Positions 9,101-17,957 of a stretch of DNA of 64,000 bases are shown here, one piece after another. The DNA is taken from contig NZ_JBNYXW010000005.1 in NCBI RefSeq assembly GCF_051380875.1, forward strand, positions 186,001-250,000. Direction: 5' to 3'. The translations under genes and the position numbers were made by a program. Position 1 is the stretch's first letter. The number at the start of each line of letters is the position of its first letter. The notes beneath the pieces were generated by a model. That model saw only the letters and a list, made by a program, of their open reading frames with translations, was not told the origin of the DNA and searched no databases. The stretch comes from Janthinobacterium sp051380875 (GTDB lineage Bacteria > Pseudomonadota > Gammaproteobacteria > Burkholderiales > Burkholderiaceae_D).

Positions 9101-11437
9101 CTGTTTGACGCCGCCTTTGAGCACGCGCCGCTATTGGATCACGCGGCGCCCGAAACGCTGGCGCCAGCCATCATGCCGGCCGATGCGGCCGCGCTGCTGG
9201 CGGCCAGCGCCGGCATCAGCGACGAGCTCGACCTCGATTTGCTGTCCGTTTTCCTGGAAGAAGGCGCCGACTTGTTGCCGCAGATCGGCGAGGCGCTGCG
9301 CAGCTGGCAGCAGCAGCCGCACGATAGCGGCCAGGCGCAAATGCTGCTGCGTACCCTGCACACGGTGAAGGGCAGCGCGCGCATGGCCGGCGCCATGCGC
9401 CTGGGCCAGCATGCGCATGAAATCGAGACGCATATTGAAAACATGCTGCACGCCGGTACAGCCACGGCGCAGGCGTTCGAGGATTTGCTGGCACATTATG
9501 ATCATGCGCTGCACCTGTTCGAGCAGTTGCAGCAGCCTTTGCTGCCTTTGCCTGGGATGGAAGACACGCCCGCCACCGAGCCAAAGGCGGCGCTGGTGCG
9601 GGTGCGCGCCGATATTCTCGACCGCCTGGTGAACCAGGCTGGCGAAGTGTCGATCACGCGCTCGAAAATGGAAAACGAGGTGGGTGTGCTGGGCGCCTCG
9701 CTGGCGGAATTTTCCGATAACCTGCTGCGCTTGCGGCGTCAGTTGCGCGAAGTGGAGATGCAGGCCGAATCGCAGATCGCCTCGCGCATGGCCGTGGGCA
9801 GCGAGCGCGATTTCGATCCGCTCGAATTCGACCGCTTTACGCGCTTGCAGGAGCTCACGCGCATGATGGCCGAAAGCGTCAACGATGTGGCGTCCTTCCA
9901 TGAAAACCTCAGTCACAGCGTCGATGCGGTGACGGACGACCTGGTGCTGCAGGCGCGGCTGACGCGTGAGCTGCAGCGCGACCTGATGCAGATTCGCATG
10001 GTGCCCTTTGCCAGCATCGCCGAACGGCTGTTCCGCGTGGCGCGGCAAAGCGCCAAGGAAGTCGACAAGCGCGTCAATCTGGACATTCGCGGCGGCAGCG
10101 TCGAAATCGACCGCAGCGTACTCGAACGCATGGCGGCGCCGTTCGAGCACCTGCTGCGCAATGCCATCGTGCATGGCATCGAGCCGCGCGATGCACGCCT
10201 GGCGACAGGCAAGAGCGAAACGGGCGAGCTGCTGGTGCAGGTCAGCCAGCAGGGCAATGAAGTGGCGATCGCTTTTTCCGACGACGGCGCGGGCCTGGAC
10301 CTGGAACGCATCCGCACCAAGGCGCTCGGCGCCGGCCTGGTGGCGCCGGACGCGCAACTGAGTGATGCGCAGGCGGCCGAGCTAATTTTTGCGCCGGGTT
10401 TTTCCACCGCCGACAGCCTGACAGAATTGGCGGGCCGGGGTTTTGGCATGGATATCGTGCGCTCCGAAGTGCTGGCCCTGGGCGGCCGCATCGAGACCGT
10501 TACGCAGGCAGGGCAGGGCATGCGCTTCACCATCCATTTGCCTTTGAGCCTGGCCGTCACGCAAGTGGTTTTGCTGGCAGCGAACGGAAAAACCTATGCC
10601 TTGCCGTCGGTGCTGGTGGAGCAGGTACTGCACCTGAAGGGCGAGCAGCTGGAGCAGGTGCAGGCGGCCGGGCGCATCGAGTCGCACGGCCAATCGCTGG
10701 CGCTGCACCACTTGTCGGCCATGCTGGGCGAGACGCCTGTGGCGCAGACCGTGCAGCGCTATGCTCCTGTGCTGCTGCTGAGGAATGGCAATGACCGGCT
10801 GGCGCTGCAGGTCGACGATGTGCTGGGCAACCGCGAGGTGGTGGTCAAGCATGTTGGGCCGCAACTGGCCCGCATGCCGGGGATCGCCGGCGCCACGGTG
10901 CTGGGCACGGGCGACATCGTGCTGATCCTGAACCCGGTGGCGCTGGTGCAGCACCTGGAACATCATCCGGAACTGCTGTCGCAGTACGTGGTGGCGTCGG
11001 CAGAGCAGCGTGCCGCCTCCAGCGTGCTGGCCGCACCGCGCGCCTGGGTAATGGTGGTCGATGATTCCTTGACCGTGCGGCGCGTGATGCAGCGCCTGTT
11101 CGAGCGCGAAGGCTACATGGTGTTGCTGGCAAAGGACGGCGTCGATGCGCTGGAACAGCTGCACGCGCTGGAGGCGCCGGCCATGCCGGCCTTGCTGCTG
11201 GTCGATGTGGAGATGCCGCGCATGGATGGCTTTGACTTGACGCGCAATATACGCAGCGACGACAAGACGCGCGCTATCCCGGTCATCATGATCACCTCGC
11301 GCAGCGCCGACAAGCACCGCACGCATGCCTTCGAACTGGGCGTGAATGCGTATTTCGGCAAGCCGTTCCAGGAAGATGAGTTGCTGGCGGAAGTCGACCG
11401 CTTGCTGGCAGGCAGCGCACTTACGTCACCGCCTTGA
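6164..11437 (+). CDS. pilL: multi-Hpt hybrid histidine kinase PilL/ChpA
   Basis: A 1757-residue CheA-type kinase of the pilus chemosensory system. I use the ATG at 6164 (preceded by GAGGCA) rather than a TTG ten codons upstream. Visible domains are an N-terminal Hpt/FimL-like region; Hpt modules with FHTLKGSSRM (about residue 650), VHTLAGTSGT (about 819) and LHTVKGSARMAG (about 1066); a CheA dimerisation segment (RLVNQAGEVSITRSK); an ATPase domain with HLLRNAIVHGIEPRDAR, DDGAGLDLERIR and GRGFGMDIVRSEV; a CheW domain; and a C-terminal receiver (VVDDSLTVRRVM, LVDVEMPRMDG, GKPF). An in-frame 30-residue duplication lies at 912-971. The 3' end overlaps the convergent photolyase gene by 17 bp. Confidence 0.95.
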   Translation: MSTPDSLQQSKPFDSEPLSWVMVEIGEALGRSKTALFEAGGREREERATALQHARSHLHQAHGALVMVDVAGASLLTAGAEQALARFRDGSLEYTVDNAQIVAELYQALTEYLEDLVAGTPPQPTRLFPYYRALQTMLGIERIHPADLFFPSSSVLEGHAIALADAPPAADYPAWRGCFEKSLLPFLQTQDDEARRQHASALHDTLILVADAQLEAPARTFWFAMQAFSGLAASGQVTHGLNVKQLFGLINLQLRRQAQGTASLPEAMLRDALFFIAAANEPTPAARQLRAAFALEGMVPADVETRRYGQVDQDALQGARAALAQARASWSRLVQADLDPALGEDFGQSLQEVAAQAGRLKLPALASLLRQCAAVAQQAVASGRSAALEQEIGTALLFAETGLEQVRRLPDDFAGNAETIAARLQALLAGEAPPAAMAGELSRQIEQGQTVAALAENMKTGLRQVEKLLNGYYADGARQVPVDGVAPLLQQLQEQLAGLGQEDASVAVLQVDAAVRQLPSSVAQAEQAEALDEIAQNVSALGFFVDMLGRNAQAAKGRFHFDAAAGTFRALPFEKVAAAGTVPVPLLDQALAPAAPSAVDAAPAAADVDADMLDIFIAEAREVLVFVDTTLALPREQATSSEHLAMLRRSFHTLKGSSRMIGLAQFAEAAGSIERVMNTWLAEVRPASDDLFTLLNYGWYQLSEWVAELEGGAGREREAGMLLAAAERVREGGPFELRKPRPAAPVSSTGNVIGFPSATAPAVREAPDDHLKHVGELRISLPLYNIYLAETDELLRVLMRDFGEWRHEQRAVSFDALQAVHTLAGTSGTVGFQSLRDLAHALETSIETVVPPLAGLRDAQHDVLERATQRIAQMLQAFALGDLAPPQPDMIEALNALWRALTAPPGESKEDQLDTLFAATYASIVGAPVQPAAPLAEVPAPQLDTLFAATYASIVADALQPAVPVVPTALALEIGTSDDLFDAAFEHAPLLDHAAPETLAPAIMPADAAALLAASAGISDELDLDLLSVFLEEGADLLPQIGEALRSWQQQPHDSGQAQMLLRTLHTVKGSARMAGAMRLGQHAHEIETHIENMLHAGTATAQAFEDLLAHYDHALHLFEQLQQPLLPLPGMEDTPATEPKAALVRVRADILDRLVNQAGEVSITRSKMENEVGVLGASLAEFSDNLLRLRRQLREVEMQAESQIASRMAVGSERDFDPLEFDRFTRLQELTRMMAESVNDVASFHENLSHSVDAVTDDLVLQARLTRELQRDLMQIRMVPFASIAERLFRVARQSAKEVDKRVNLDIRGGSVEIDRSVLERMAAPFEHLLRNAIVHGIEPRDARLATGKSETGELLVQVSQQGNEVAIAFSDDGAGLDLERIRTKALGAGLVAPDAQLSDAQAAELIFAPGFSTADSLTELAGRGFGMDIVRSEVLALGGRIETVTQAGQGMRFTIHLPLSLAVTQVVLLAANGKTYALPSVLVEQVLHLKGEQLEQVQAAGRIESHGQSLALHHLSAMLGETPVAQTVQRYAPVLLLRNGNDRLALQVDDVLGNREVVVKHVGPQLARMPGIAGATVLGTGDIVLILNPVALVQHLEHHPELLSQYVVASAEQRAASSVLAAPRAWVMVVDDSLTVRRVMQRLFEREGYMVLLAKDGVDALEQLHALEAPAMPALLLVDVEMPRMDGFDLTRNIRSDDKTRAIPVIMITSRSADKHRTHAFELGVNAYFGKPFQEDELLAEVDRLLAGSALTSPP
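8897..9076 (+). repeat. in-frame 90-bp duplication inside pilL
   Basis: The codons for QLDTLFAATYASIV occur at 8897-8938 and again at 8987-9028, exactly 90 bp apart, nearly identical at DNA level. The intervening residues are Ala/Pro-rich. A degenerate third copy (DDLFDAAFE) follows near 9096-9123. The repeat lies in the linker between the second and third clear Hpt modules. Confidence 0.9.
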
Positions 11438-12884
11438 GCACCGCATAGCGCGCCAGGGTTTCCTTGCGCGCTTCGTCATGTTGCACGATGGGCTGCGGAT
11501 AATCGCGGCCCAGCACGATATTTTTTTGCTCTAGCAGCATGCGCGGCACCAGCCATGGTGCATGGATTTCCTTGTCGCCCAGCGCCTTGAGCTGGGGCAG
11601 GTAGCGGCGGATGAAGCGTCCGCCCGCATCGAATTTCTCTGATTGCGTGATCGGGTTGAAGATGCGGAAGTAGGGCTGGGCGTCGCAGCCCGACGACGAT
11701 GCCCATTGCCAGCCGCCGTTGTTCGACGCCAGGTCGAAGTCGTTCAGGTGCAGTGCGAAATAGGCTTCGCCACGGCGCCAGTCGATGCCCAGATCCTTGA
11801 TCAAGAAGCAGGCAGTGACCATGCGCAGGCGGTTGTGCATGTAGCCGGTCTGGTTCAGCTGCGCCATTGCCGCGTCGACCAGCGGATAGCCGGTGCGTCC
11901 CTCGCACCAGGCCGCAAATGCGGCGTCGGCCTCTGGCCCCGTTTCCCAGGCGATGGCGTCATACGCGGGTTTGAAGGCGCCGCCTTCCACGTGCGGGTTC
12001 TGGTACAGGATCATGGCGTAGAAATCGCGCCAGATCAGTTCCGCCAGCCAGACGGGCGCGCCATCGCCGCCACCGCCCCGCTCCATCAGGTCGACGATGG
12101 TGCGTACCAGGTAGCGCAGCGAAACGGTGCCAAAGCGCAGATGCAGCGACAAATACGACGGTCCTTTGAGGGCAGGGTAGTCGCGCGCCATGTCATACCT
12201 GGCCGCGCGCGGCAAAAAATCCTCGAATAGCCTGCTGGCGCCCGACATGCCGGTGGGGATGGCCAGCTCGGCCAGGTTGCTGGCTTCGAAACCGAGCTCG
12301 GCCAGGGTGGGCAGGGGCGGCGTATCGGTTCGAGGCGGCGCCAGGCGGGCCGCATGCGGTTCAATGTCGAACGGCGCCAGGCAGCCAGTTTCGGCGCGCA
12401 TTTTCTTCAGCCAGGCGTTCTTGTACGGCGTGTAGACGGTATACGGCTTGTGCGACAAGGCCAGCACCTCGTCTTTTTCAAAGATCACCTGGTCCTTGAA
12501 GCTGAACCACAGGCGTGCGTCGTCGGTCAGCGCGGCAGCCACGTTGGCGTCGCGGGCGATGGCTTGGGGTTCGTAGTCGTGGTTGGCGAAGACGGCGTCC
12601 ACCTGCAATGCGGCCGCCAGGCGCGCAATAGCCTCGGCTGCATCGGCGTGCAGCACGATCAGGTCGCCGCCCAGCTGGCGCAGTTCGGCCGCCAGTTCGG
12701 CCACGCTGGCATGGATGAAGTCGACGCGCCGGTCGCGCCGTGGCAGCCCTGCCAGGATGGCGGTGTCGTAGATAAATACACAATGCACGGCCTGGCTCTG
12801 GCGCAGGGCGTGGTGTAATGCCGCATGGTCAAACGCGCGCAAATCGCGTCGAAACCACACCAGGGAAGTCTTGATGGTCATCAT
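11421..12884 (-). CDS. phrB: deoxyribodipyrimidine photolyase
   Basis: A 487-residue FAD-dependent, light-driven repair enzyme for cyclobutane pyrimidine dimers. The N-terminal Rossmann antenna domain begins SLVWFRRDLRAFDHAAL. The C-terminal FAD domain holds ELIWRDFYAMIL, the YMHNRLRMV helix and the signature ASNNGGWQWASSSGCDAQPY near residues 385-405, followed by FRIFNPITQSEKFD. Length and motifs match class I CPD photolyases (about 470-490). The start is one of two adjacent ATG codons. It converges on pilL, with a 17-bp overlap of coding ends. Confidence 0.95.
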   Translation of the reverse strand: MMTIKTSLVWFRRDLRAFDHAALHHALRQSQAVHCVFIYDTAILAGLPRRDRRVDFIHASVAELAAELRQLGGDLIVLHADAAEAIARLAAALQVDAVFANHDYEPQAIARDANVAAALTDDARLWFSFKDQVIFEKDEVLALSHKPYTVYTPYKNAWLKKMRAETGCLAPFDIEPHAARLAPPRTDTPPLPTLAELGFEASNLAELAIPTGMSGASRLFEDFLPRAARYDMARDYPALKGPSYLSLHLRFGTVSLRYLVRTIVDLMERGGGGDGAPVWLAELIWRDFYAMILYQNPHVEGGAFKPAYDAIAWETGPEADAAFAAWCEGRTGYPLVDAAMAQLNQTGYMHNRLRMVTACFLIKDLGIDWRRGEAYFALHLNDFDLASNNGGWQWASSSGCDAQPYFRIFNPITQSEKFDAGGRFIRRYLPQLKALGDKEIHAPWLVPRMLLEQKNIVLGRDYPQPIVQHDEARKETLARYAVLKAVT

Positions 12885-13263
12885 TTCGTGTATTCAGGGT
12901 CAACAATAGTCGGTTTTTCGTCGCCGCCGCTGCTTTATGGCCTCTTGCGTCGTGCCTTTGGCGTCGCTGCCGTGGCATTTCAGTGTAAACTAGTGGGCAG
13001 ATTTGCCGTGTTTTACGTGCGACAACAGTTTTGCGATCAATCTTACAATGGATATGGCAATGCCAAGGATGGCGCTGGTAAATGCGCTGCCATTGGATGT
13101 TGCGCAACACGCAAAGCGTAATTTTATAATCGAATTTACAACAATAATAGCGTCCGGTACTCCGGCAACGTGCGGTCACAAGTTCCGCGCGGCGGGATTG
13201 GCCAGGCGTACGACAGCAGAGGTGAGCGAGACTTGCCAGTAAGCCACAGAGAGAGCATCGCGT
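12885..13263. other. 379-bp intergenic region between divergent phrB and yqgE
   Basis: No convincing gene. It should hold both divergent promoters. The best -10 candidate for yqgE is TATAAT at 13125-13130, with TTGCGC at 13100-13105 as a poor -35 (19-bp spacer). Confidence 0.4.
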
Positions 13264-13911
13264 ATGAAGAAGAGTAAAATCGACCAGACTCTACCAGGGC
13301 ATCGATTGATGCAGGGCGTTGGAGAGCCGGCTGCAATCGGTTCCTCCACCCTGAATCTGGCCAATCATTTCCTGATTGCGATGCCTGCGATGCAAGATCC
13401 CATTTTCGGCGGTACGGTTGTATACGTTTGCGAACACAATGAAAACGGCGTGCTGGGCGTCGTCATCAACAAGCCCACCGACATGACCATGGAAGTGCTG
13501 TTCGAACGCATCGACCTGAAACTGGCGGCCGGCAGCGACGCGCCCATCATCCACGAGCCGATCATGTTTGGCGGCCCGGTACAGGATGACCGTGGCTTCG
13601 TGCTGCATACGCCGGGGGCGCGCTACTCTTCGTCGCTGACGGTGACGGACGAAATCGCGTTTACCACCTCGATCGACGTGCTCGAAGCCGTCGCCAAGGG
13701 CGAAGGCCCCGAGCGCATGCTGGTCTCGATCGGCTACTCGGGCTGGAGCCCGGGCCAGCTGGAAGACGAGATTGGCCGCAACGGCTGGCTGACGGTAGGC
13801 GCCTCGGCCGACGTCCTGTTCGATTTTCCCATCGAACAGCGCTATGTGGCGGCCATCAAACTGCTGGGCATCGACCCCTTGATGCTGGCGAGCGAGGCCG
13901 GACACGCATGA
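13264..13911 (+). CDS. yqgE: YqgE/AlgH family protein
   Basis: A 215-residue protein of the YqgE/AlgH family, whose biochemical role is unsettled. Signatures are ANHFLIAMPAMQDPIFGGTVVYVCEH, GVLGVVINKP, IMFGGPVQDDRGFVLH and a C-terminal GYSGWSPGQLEDEI. The body of the family begins at about residue 28, so the first 25-30 residues are an extension and the ATG at 13309 is an alternative start. It overlaps ruvX by 4 bp (ATGA), the usual yqgE-yqgF pairing. Confidence 0.92.
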   Translation: MKKSKIDQTLPGHRLMQGVGEPAAIGSSTLNLANHFLIAMPAMQDPIFGGTVVYVCEHNENGVLGVVINKPTDMTMEVLFERIDLKLAAGSDAPIIHEPIMFGGPVQDDRGFVLHTPGARYSSSLTVTDEIAFTTSIDVLEAVAKGEGPERMLVSIGYSGWSPGQLEDEIGRNGWLTVGASADVLFDFPIEQRYVAAIKLLGIDPLMLASEAGHA

Positions 13912-14306
13912 GCGGCGACGCCATCGACACCGTCCTCGCCTTCGATTTCGGCCTGAAACGCATTGGCGTGGCCATCGGCAATACCATGATTTGCCAGGCC
14001 AAGCCGCTCAGCGTGATCACGGCCACGGCGAACGAGCCGAAGTTTGCCGCCATCGATAGCCTGATCAAGGAATGGGGCGCCAGCCGCATCGTGGTGGGCC
14101 TGCCCAGCCACCCGGATGGCACGGAACACGAGATGAGCGCGCGCTGCCGGCGTTTTGCCAACCAGGTGCATGGCCGCTTCAACCTGCCGGTGGAACTGGT
14201 TGACGAGCGCTATTCCTCGGCCGTGATCCAGGCCAGGCGCGGTGAAGTCATCGACGACCGCGCTGCCGCCGTCATCCTGCAGCAGTATTTCGACGCGAAT
14301 TATTAA
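13908..14306 (+). CDS. ruvX: RuvX/YqgF Holliday-junction resolvase-like nuclease
   Basis: A 132-residue RNase H-fold nuclease, implicated in 16S rRNA 5' maturation and, in some bacteria, in Holliday-junction resolution. The acidic core is visible: D13 in AFDFGLKRIGVA, the VVGLPSHPDGTE loop, E/D in LVDERYSSAV, and the terminal aspartate in EVIDDRAAAVILQQYFD. Length is typical. It is coupled to yqgE by an ATGA overlap and followed 23 bp later by pyrR, the standard betaproteobacterial order yqgE-ruvX-pyrR-pyrB-pyrC-like. Confidence 0.94.
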   Translation: MSGDAIDTVLAFDFGLKRIGVAIGNTMICQAKPLSVITATANEPKFAAIDSLIKEWGASRIVVGLPSHPDGTEHEMSARCRRFANQVHGRFNLPVELVDERYSSAVIQARRGEVIDDRAAAVILQQYFDANY

Positions 14307-14329
14307 TCTGACCTTTGACTCACTCCTGA

Positions 14330-14869
14330 ATGATTAAGAACTCTATGCCGTATCCTACGAATCCTTCCCAACTGGACGCCGAGGCCCTGTATGCGGTCTT
14401 GCTGCAACAGGTGCAGAGCGGCCTGGCGGGCATCCCTAACGTGGCCATCGTGGGCATCCATTCGGGCGGTGCCTGGCTGGCCGAACGCCTGGCGCGCGAC
14501 CTGAACCTGCCGGGCCGCCTCGGTGTGCTCGACGTCTCGTTCTACCGCGACGACTTCGCCCAGAAAGGCCTGCATGCGGACGTCAAGCCGACGCAGATCG
14601 CCTTCGACGTGGCCGGTGCCACCATCTTGCTGGTCGACGACGTGCTGTACACGGGCCGCACTACGCGCGCGGCCATCAACGAATTGTTCGACTATGGCCG
14701 TCCGGCGAAGATCATGCTGGCGGCCCTGGTCGACCGCGGCGAGCGCCAGCTGCCGGTGGCTGCCGATTTCGTGGCCGCCTTCACTGCCGTGCCGCCGGGC
14801 CAGGCCCTGGTCCTGAAGCAAGCCGACGATGGAAAATTCACGCTCACCATAGATACCCACCATGCTTAA
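14330..14869 (+). CDS. pyrR: PyrR-type phosphoribosyltransferase
   Basis: A 179-residue type I phosphoribosyltransferase related to PyrR, which has uracil phosphoribosyltransferase activity and, in Gram-positives, an RNA-binding attenuator role. The PRPP-binding loop ILLVDDVLYTGRTTRAA is at 99-115, and VSFYRDD at 69-75 and ALVDRGERQLPV are PyrR signatures. An in-frame ATG at 14345 is an alternative start. It overlaps pyrB by 8 bp. I saw no pyrR attenuator upstream, so a regulatory role here is unproven. Confidence 0.93.
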   Translation: MIKNSMPYPTNPSQLDAEALYAVLLQQVQSGLAGIPNVAIVGIHSGGAWLAERLARDLNLPGRLGVLDVSFYRDDFAQKGLHADVKPTQIAFDVAGATILLVDDVLYTGRTTRAAINELFDYGRPAKIMLAALVDRGERQLPVAADFVAAFTAVPPGQALVLKQADDGKFTLTIDTHHA

Positions 14870-15827
14870 CCCGCAACTGAATAAACACGGCGAACTGCAG
14901 CATCTGCTGACGATCGAAGGCTTGCCAAAGTCTATCGTCAACCACATCCTCGACACCGCTTCCTCGTTCGTCGGCATCTCCGACCGCGACGTCAAGAAGG
15001 TGCCGCTGATGCGCGGCAAAAGCGTTTTCAACCTGTTTTTTGAAAACTCCACGCGCACCCGCACCACCTTCGAGATCGCATCAAAAAGATTGTCGGCCGA
15101 CGTCATCAACCTCAATATCCAGGCTTCGTCGGCCAGCAAGGGAGAGTCCCTGCTCGACACCATCGACAATCTGTCGGCCATGCATGCCGACATGTTCGTC
15201 GTGCGTCACGCGCAGTCGGGCGCGCCCTACTTGATCGCCAAGCACCTGATCGACACGAAGCAGCCGCACGTCCACGTGGTCAACGCCGGTGACGGACGCC
15301 ACGCGCATCCGACCCAGGGCCTGCTAGACATGTACACGATCCGCCACTACAAGAAGGATTTCACCAATCTGACCGTGGCCATCGTGGGCGACATACTGCA
15401 TAGCCGCGTGGCCCGTTCCGATATCCACGCCCTGACCACCCTGGGCGTGCCGGAAGTACGCGCCATTGGCCCGCACACCCTGCTGCCGAGCGGCCTGGAG
15501 CAAATGGGCGTGCGCACCTTCACCAACATGGATGAAGGTTTGAAAGGCGTCGACGTCATCATCATGCTGCGCCTGCAGAACGAGCGCATGAGCGGCGCGC
15601 TGCTGCCGTCGGCGCAGGAGTACTTCAAGAGCTATGGCCTCACACCCGAGCGCCTGGCGCTGGCGAAACCGGACGCCATCGTCATGCATCCGGGCCCGAT
15701 GAACCGTGGCGTGGAAATCGATTCGGCCGTGGCCGACGGTCCGCAGGCGGTGATCCTGCCGCAGGTGACATTCGGTATTGCCGTACGCATGGCGGTGATG
15801 AGTATTTTGGCTGGTAATCAGGGCTGA
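14862..15827 (+). CDS. pyrB: aspartate carbamoyltransferase catalytic subunit
   Basis: A 321-residue enzyme that condenses carbamoyl phosphate with aspartate, the committed step of pyrimidine synthesis. The carbamoyl-phosphate loop STRTR is at 63-67 in FFENSTRTRTTFE. HAQSGAPYLIA, DGRHAHPTQGLLDMYTI and HPGPMNRGVEI mark the rest of the active site. No pyrI regulatory subunit is present. The gene is followed 24 bp later by an inactive-looking dihydroorotase homologue, the arrangement of the Pseudomonas-type (class A) ATCase, in which PyrB forms a dodecamer with PyrC'. Confidence 0.97.
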   Translation: MLNPQLNKHGELQHLLTIEGLPKSIVNHILDTASSFVGISDRDVKKVPLMRGKSVFNLFFENSTRTRTTFEIASKRLSADVINLNIQASSASKGESLLDTIDNLSAMHADMFVVRHAQSGAPYLIAKHLIDTKQPHVHVVNAGDGRHAHPTQGLLDMYTIRHYKKDFTNLTVAIVGDILHSRVARSDIHALTTLGVPEVRAIGPHTLLPSGLEQMGVRTFTNMDEGLKGVDVIIMLRLQNERMSGALLPSAQEYFKSYGLTPERLALAKPDAIVMHPGPMNRGVEIDSAVADGPQAVILPQVTFGIAVRMAVMSILAGNQG

Positions 15828-15851
15828 TAGCCCAAGGACGAGTAAGCAAGC

Positions 15852-17153
15852 ATGACGACACTACATATCAAGAACGGCCACCTGATCGACCCTGCCAATG
15901 GCATCGATGGCTTGCAAGACCTGTTCATCGGCGACGGCAAGGTGCTGGCCGTGGGCAGCGCGCCCGCCGGTTTCAAGGCCGACACCACATTTGACGCGGC
16001 CGGCCTGGTGGTTTCCCCTGGCCTGGTCGACCTGTCGGCACGCCTGCGCGAGCCGGGTTACGAATACAAGGCGACCCTGGAATCGGAATTGCAGGCGGCC
16101 CTGCAGGGCGGCGTCACGAGCCTGGTCTGCCCGCCCGATACCGACCCCGTGCTGGACGAGCCGGGCCTGGTGGAAATGCTGAAATACCGCGCCAAGACGC
16201 AGAACAAGGCGCATGTGCACCCGCTGGGTGCGTTGACCATGGGCTTGAAGGGCAAGGCGCTGACGGAAATGGCAGAACTGACGGAAGCGGGCTGCATCGG
16301 CTTCGCGCAGGCGGAAGAGCCGATCGAAGACACCACCGTGCTGCTGCGCGCCATGCAGTACGCGAATACCTTCGGCTACACCGTCTGGCTGCGTCCGCAG
16401 GACCCGCACATCGGCCGCGGCGGCATCGCCCATAGCGGCCCGCTGGCCTCGCGCCTGGGCTTGTCGGGCGTGCCCGTCATGTCCGAAACTATTGCGCTGC
16501 ACACGATTTTCGAGTTAATGCGCGCCAGCCGCGCGCGCGTGCACCTGTGCCGCATTTCATCGGCGGCCGGCCTGGAACTGATCCGCGCGGCGAAGGCCGA
16601 AGGCTTGCCCGTCACCTGCGACGTGGGCGTACACCATGTACACCTGACTGACGCCGACATCGGTTTCTTTGATTCAAACGCCAGGGTGACGCCGCCGTTC
16701 CGCAGCCAGCGCGACCGCGATGCCATCCGCGCCGGCCTGTTTGACGGCACGGTGGACGCCATGTGCTCGGACCACACGCCCGTCGATGACGATGAAAAGT
16801 TGCTGCCGTTTGGCGAAGCCTCGCCCGGTGCCACGGGCTTGGAGCTGCTGCTGTCGCTGGCCCTGAAATGGGCCGACGACTATGCCTTGACGCAGCCGCA
16901 GGCGGGCGCGCGTCCGCTGGCGCGCGCCGTGGCCAAGGTCACGTCCGATGCGGCCAGGGTGGCGGGCATTCCGGCCGGCAGCCTGGCCGTGGGCGAAGCG
17001 GCCGACATCTGCGTCTTCGATCCAAACGCCCGCTGGACGGTGTCCTCGGCGTCGCTGGCCAGCCAGGGCAAGCACACGCCATTCCTCGGCTATGAGCTGG
17101 GCGGCATCGTCAAGGCAACCATCGTGGCCGGACAGGTGGCGTTTCAGCGCTAA
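15852..17153 (+). CDS. pyrX: dihydroorotase-like protein lacking metal-binding histidines (PyrC'/PyrX type)
   Basis: A 433-residue amidohydrolase-fold protein. The motif that should read VDLHVHLREPG is VDLSARLREPG (residues 59-69), so both histidines of the HxH metal site are replaced (S62, R64). Other family features persist, such as LVCPPDTDPVLDEP, AMCSDHTPVD and the C-terminal VAGQVAF. In Pseudomonas the equivalent PyrC' has no DHOase activity and serves as a structural partner of PyrB. The same role is inferred here, with an active PyrC encoded elsewhere. The gene is translated close behind pyrB. Confidence 0.9.
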   Translation: MTTLHIKNGHLIDPANGIDGLQDLFIGDGKVLAVGSAPAGFKADTTFDAAGLVVSPGLVDLSARLREPGYEYKATLESELQAALQGGVTSLVCPPDTDPVLDEPGLVEMLKYRAKTQNKAHVHPLGALTMGLKGKALTEMAELTEAGCIGFAQAEEPIEDTTVLLRAMQYANTFGYTVWLRPQDPHIGRGGIAHSGPLASRLGLSGVPVMSETIALHTIFELMRASRARVHLCRISSAAGLELIRAAKAEGLPVTCDVGVHHVHLTDADIGFFDSNARVTPPFRSQRDRDAIRAGLFDGTVDAMCSDHTPVDDDEKLLPFGEASPGATGLELLLSLALKWADDYALTQPQAGARPLARAVAKVTSDAARVAGIPAGSLAVGEAADICVFDPNARWTVSSASLASQGKHTPFLGYELGGIVKATIVAGQVAFQR

Positions 17154-17159
17154 TGCGTT

Positions 17160-17957
17160 ATGACTGCCGGGGATTGTTCCCTTTGTCCCCGGTATTTAAT
17201 TTGGTGTGATTTGAAACTTTTGCTTACCTACCGCCTTGCGCGCATCGCCATTCACCTGAGCTGCGGCATGGCCAAGAGCGCAGTGCTGTTCCCCTGGCTG
17301 GACCTGGAAGGGCGCAACTGGCGCATTCGCCGCTGGTCCACGCAGCTGCTCGATATCTGCGGCGTGCACGTGGAGCAGCCAGCCGCCAGCCAGCCAGCCA
17401 TCGCGCATGCGATGGTGGTGGCGAATCACGTCTCGTGGCTCGATATCTTCGTCATCAACGCCATCCATCCCTGCCGTTTCGTCGCCAAGGCGGAGATTCG
17501 CGCCTGGCCTATCCTGGGCTGGCTGGCGGGACGTGCCGGTACTATCTTCATTTCGCGCGGCAGCAAGCGCGATCTGCGCCTGATCTTCCAGGGGCTGGTC
17601 GACAAGCTGCGCGCAGGCGAGCGCGTGGCGTTTTTCCCGGAAGGCACCACTGCAGCGCAAGGGCAGATACTGCCGTTTCACGCGAACCTGTTCGAGGCGG
17701 CCATCGACGCGCAAGTGCCGGTGCAGCCGTTCGCGCTCGTGTATGTGGATGAAAAAGGAGCGCTGTACCACGCCGTCGACTTCATCGGCGAGATGAGCTT
17801 CGCGCAAAGCATGGTGGCGATCCTGAGCGGCCCGCCGATTACCGCGCGCTTGAGCTGCCTGGCGCCCGTGGCGACGAGTGGCGCGCACCGCCGGGAACTG
17901 GCGGCGGCAACGCAAGCTGCAGTGGCCGCTGCGCTGCCGCTGGAAAAGGCTGCTTAG
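17160..17957 (+). CDS. lysophospholipid acyltransferase family protein (PlsC-like)
   Basis: Up to 265 residues, with the acyltransferase motifs NHVSWLD (H90, D95 of the H-x4-D catalytic pair), ISRGSKRDLRLIF and FFPEGTT. The family acylates lyso-phosphatidate or related lipids at the inner membrane; some betaproteobacterial members handle ornithine lipids, and the substrate cannot be told from sequence. The start is uncertain: the ATG at 17160 has no clear RBS, and a TTG at 17211 opens LKLLLTYRLARIAIHL, where homologous proteins tend to begin. It is 6 bp after the pyrX stop and overlaps the convergent permease gene by 3-4 bp. Confidence 0.85.
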   Translation: MTAGDCSLCPRYLIWCDLKLLLTYRLARIAIHLSCGMAKSAVLFPWLDLEGRNWRIRRWSTQLLDICGVHVEQPAASQPAIAHAMVVANHVSWLDIFVINAIHPCRFVAKAEIRAWPILGWLAGRAGTIFISRGSKRDLRLIFQGLVDKLRAGERVAFFPEGTTAAQGQILPFHANLFEAAIDAQVPVQPFALVYVDEKGALYHAVDFIGEMSFAQSMVAILSGPPITARLSCLAPVATSGAHRRELAAATQAAVAAALPLEKAA

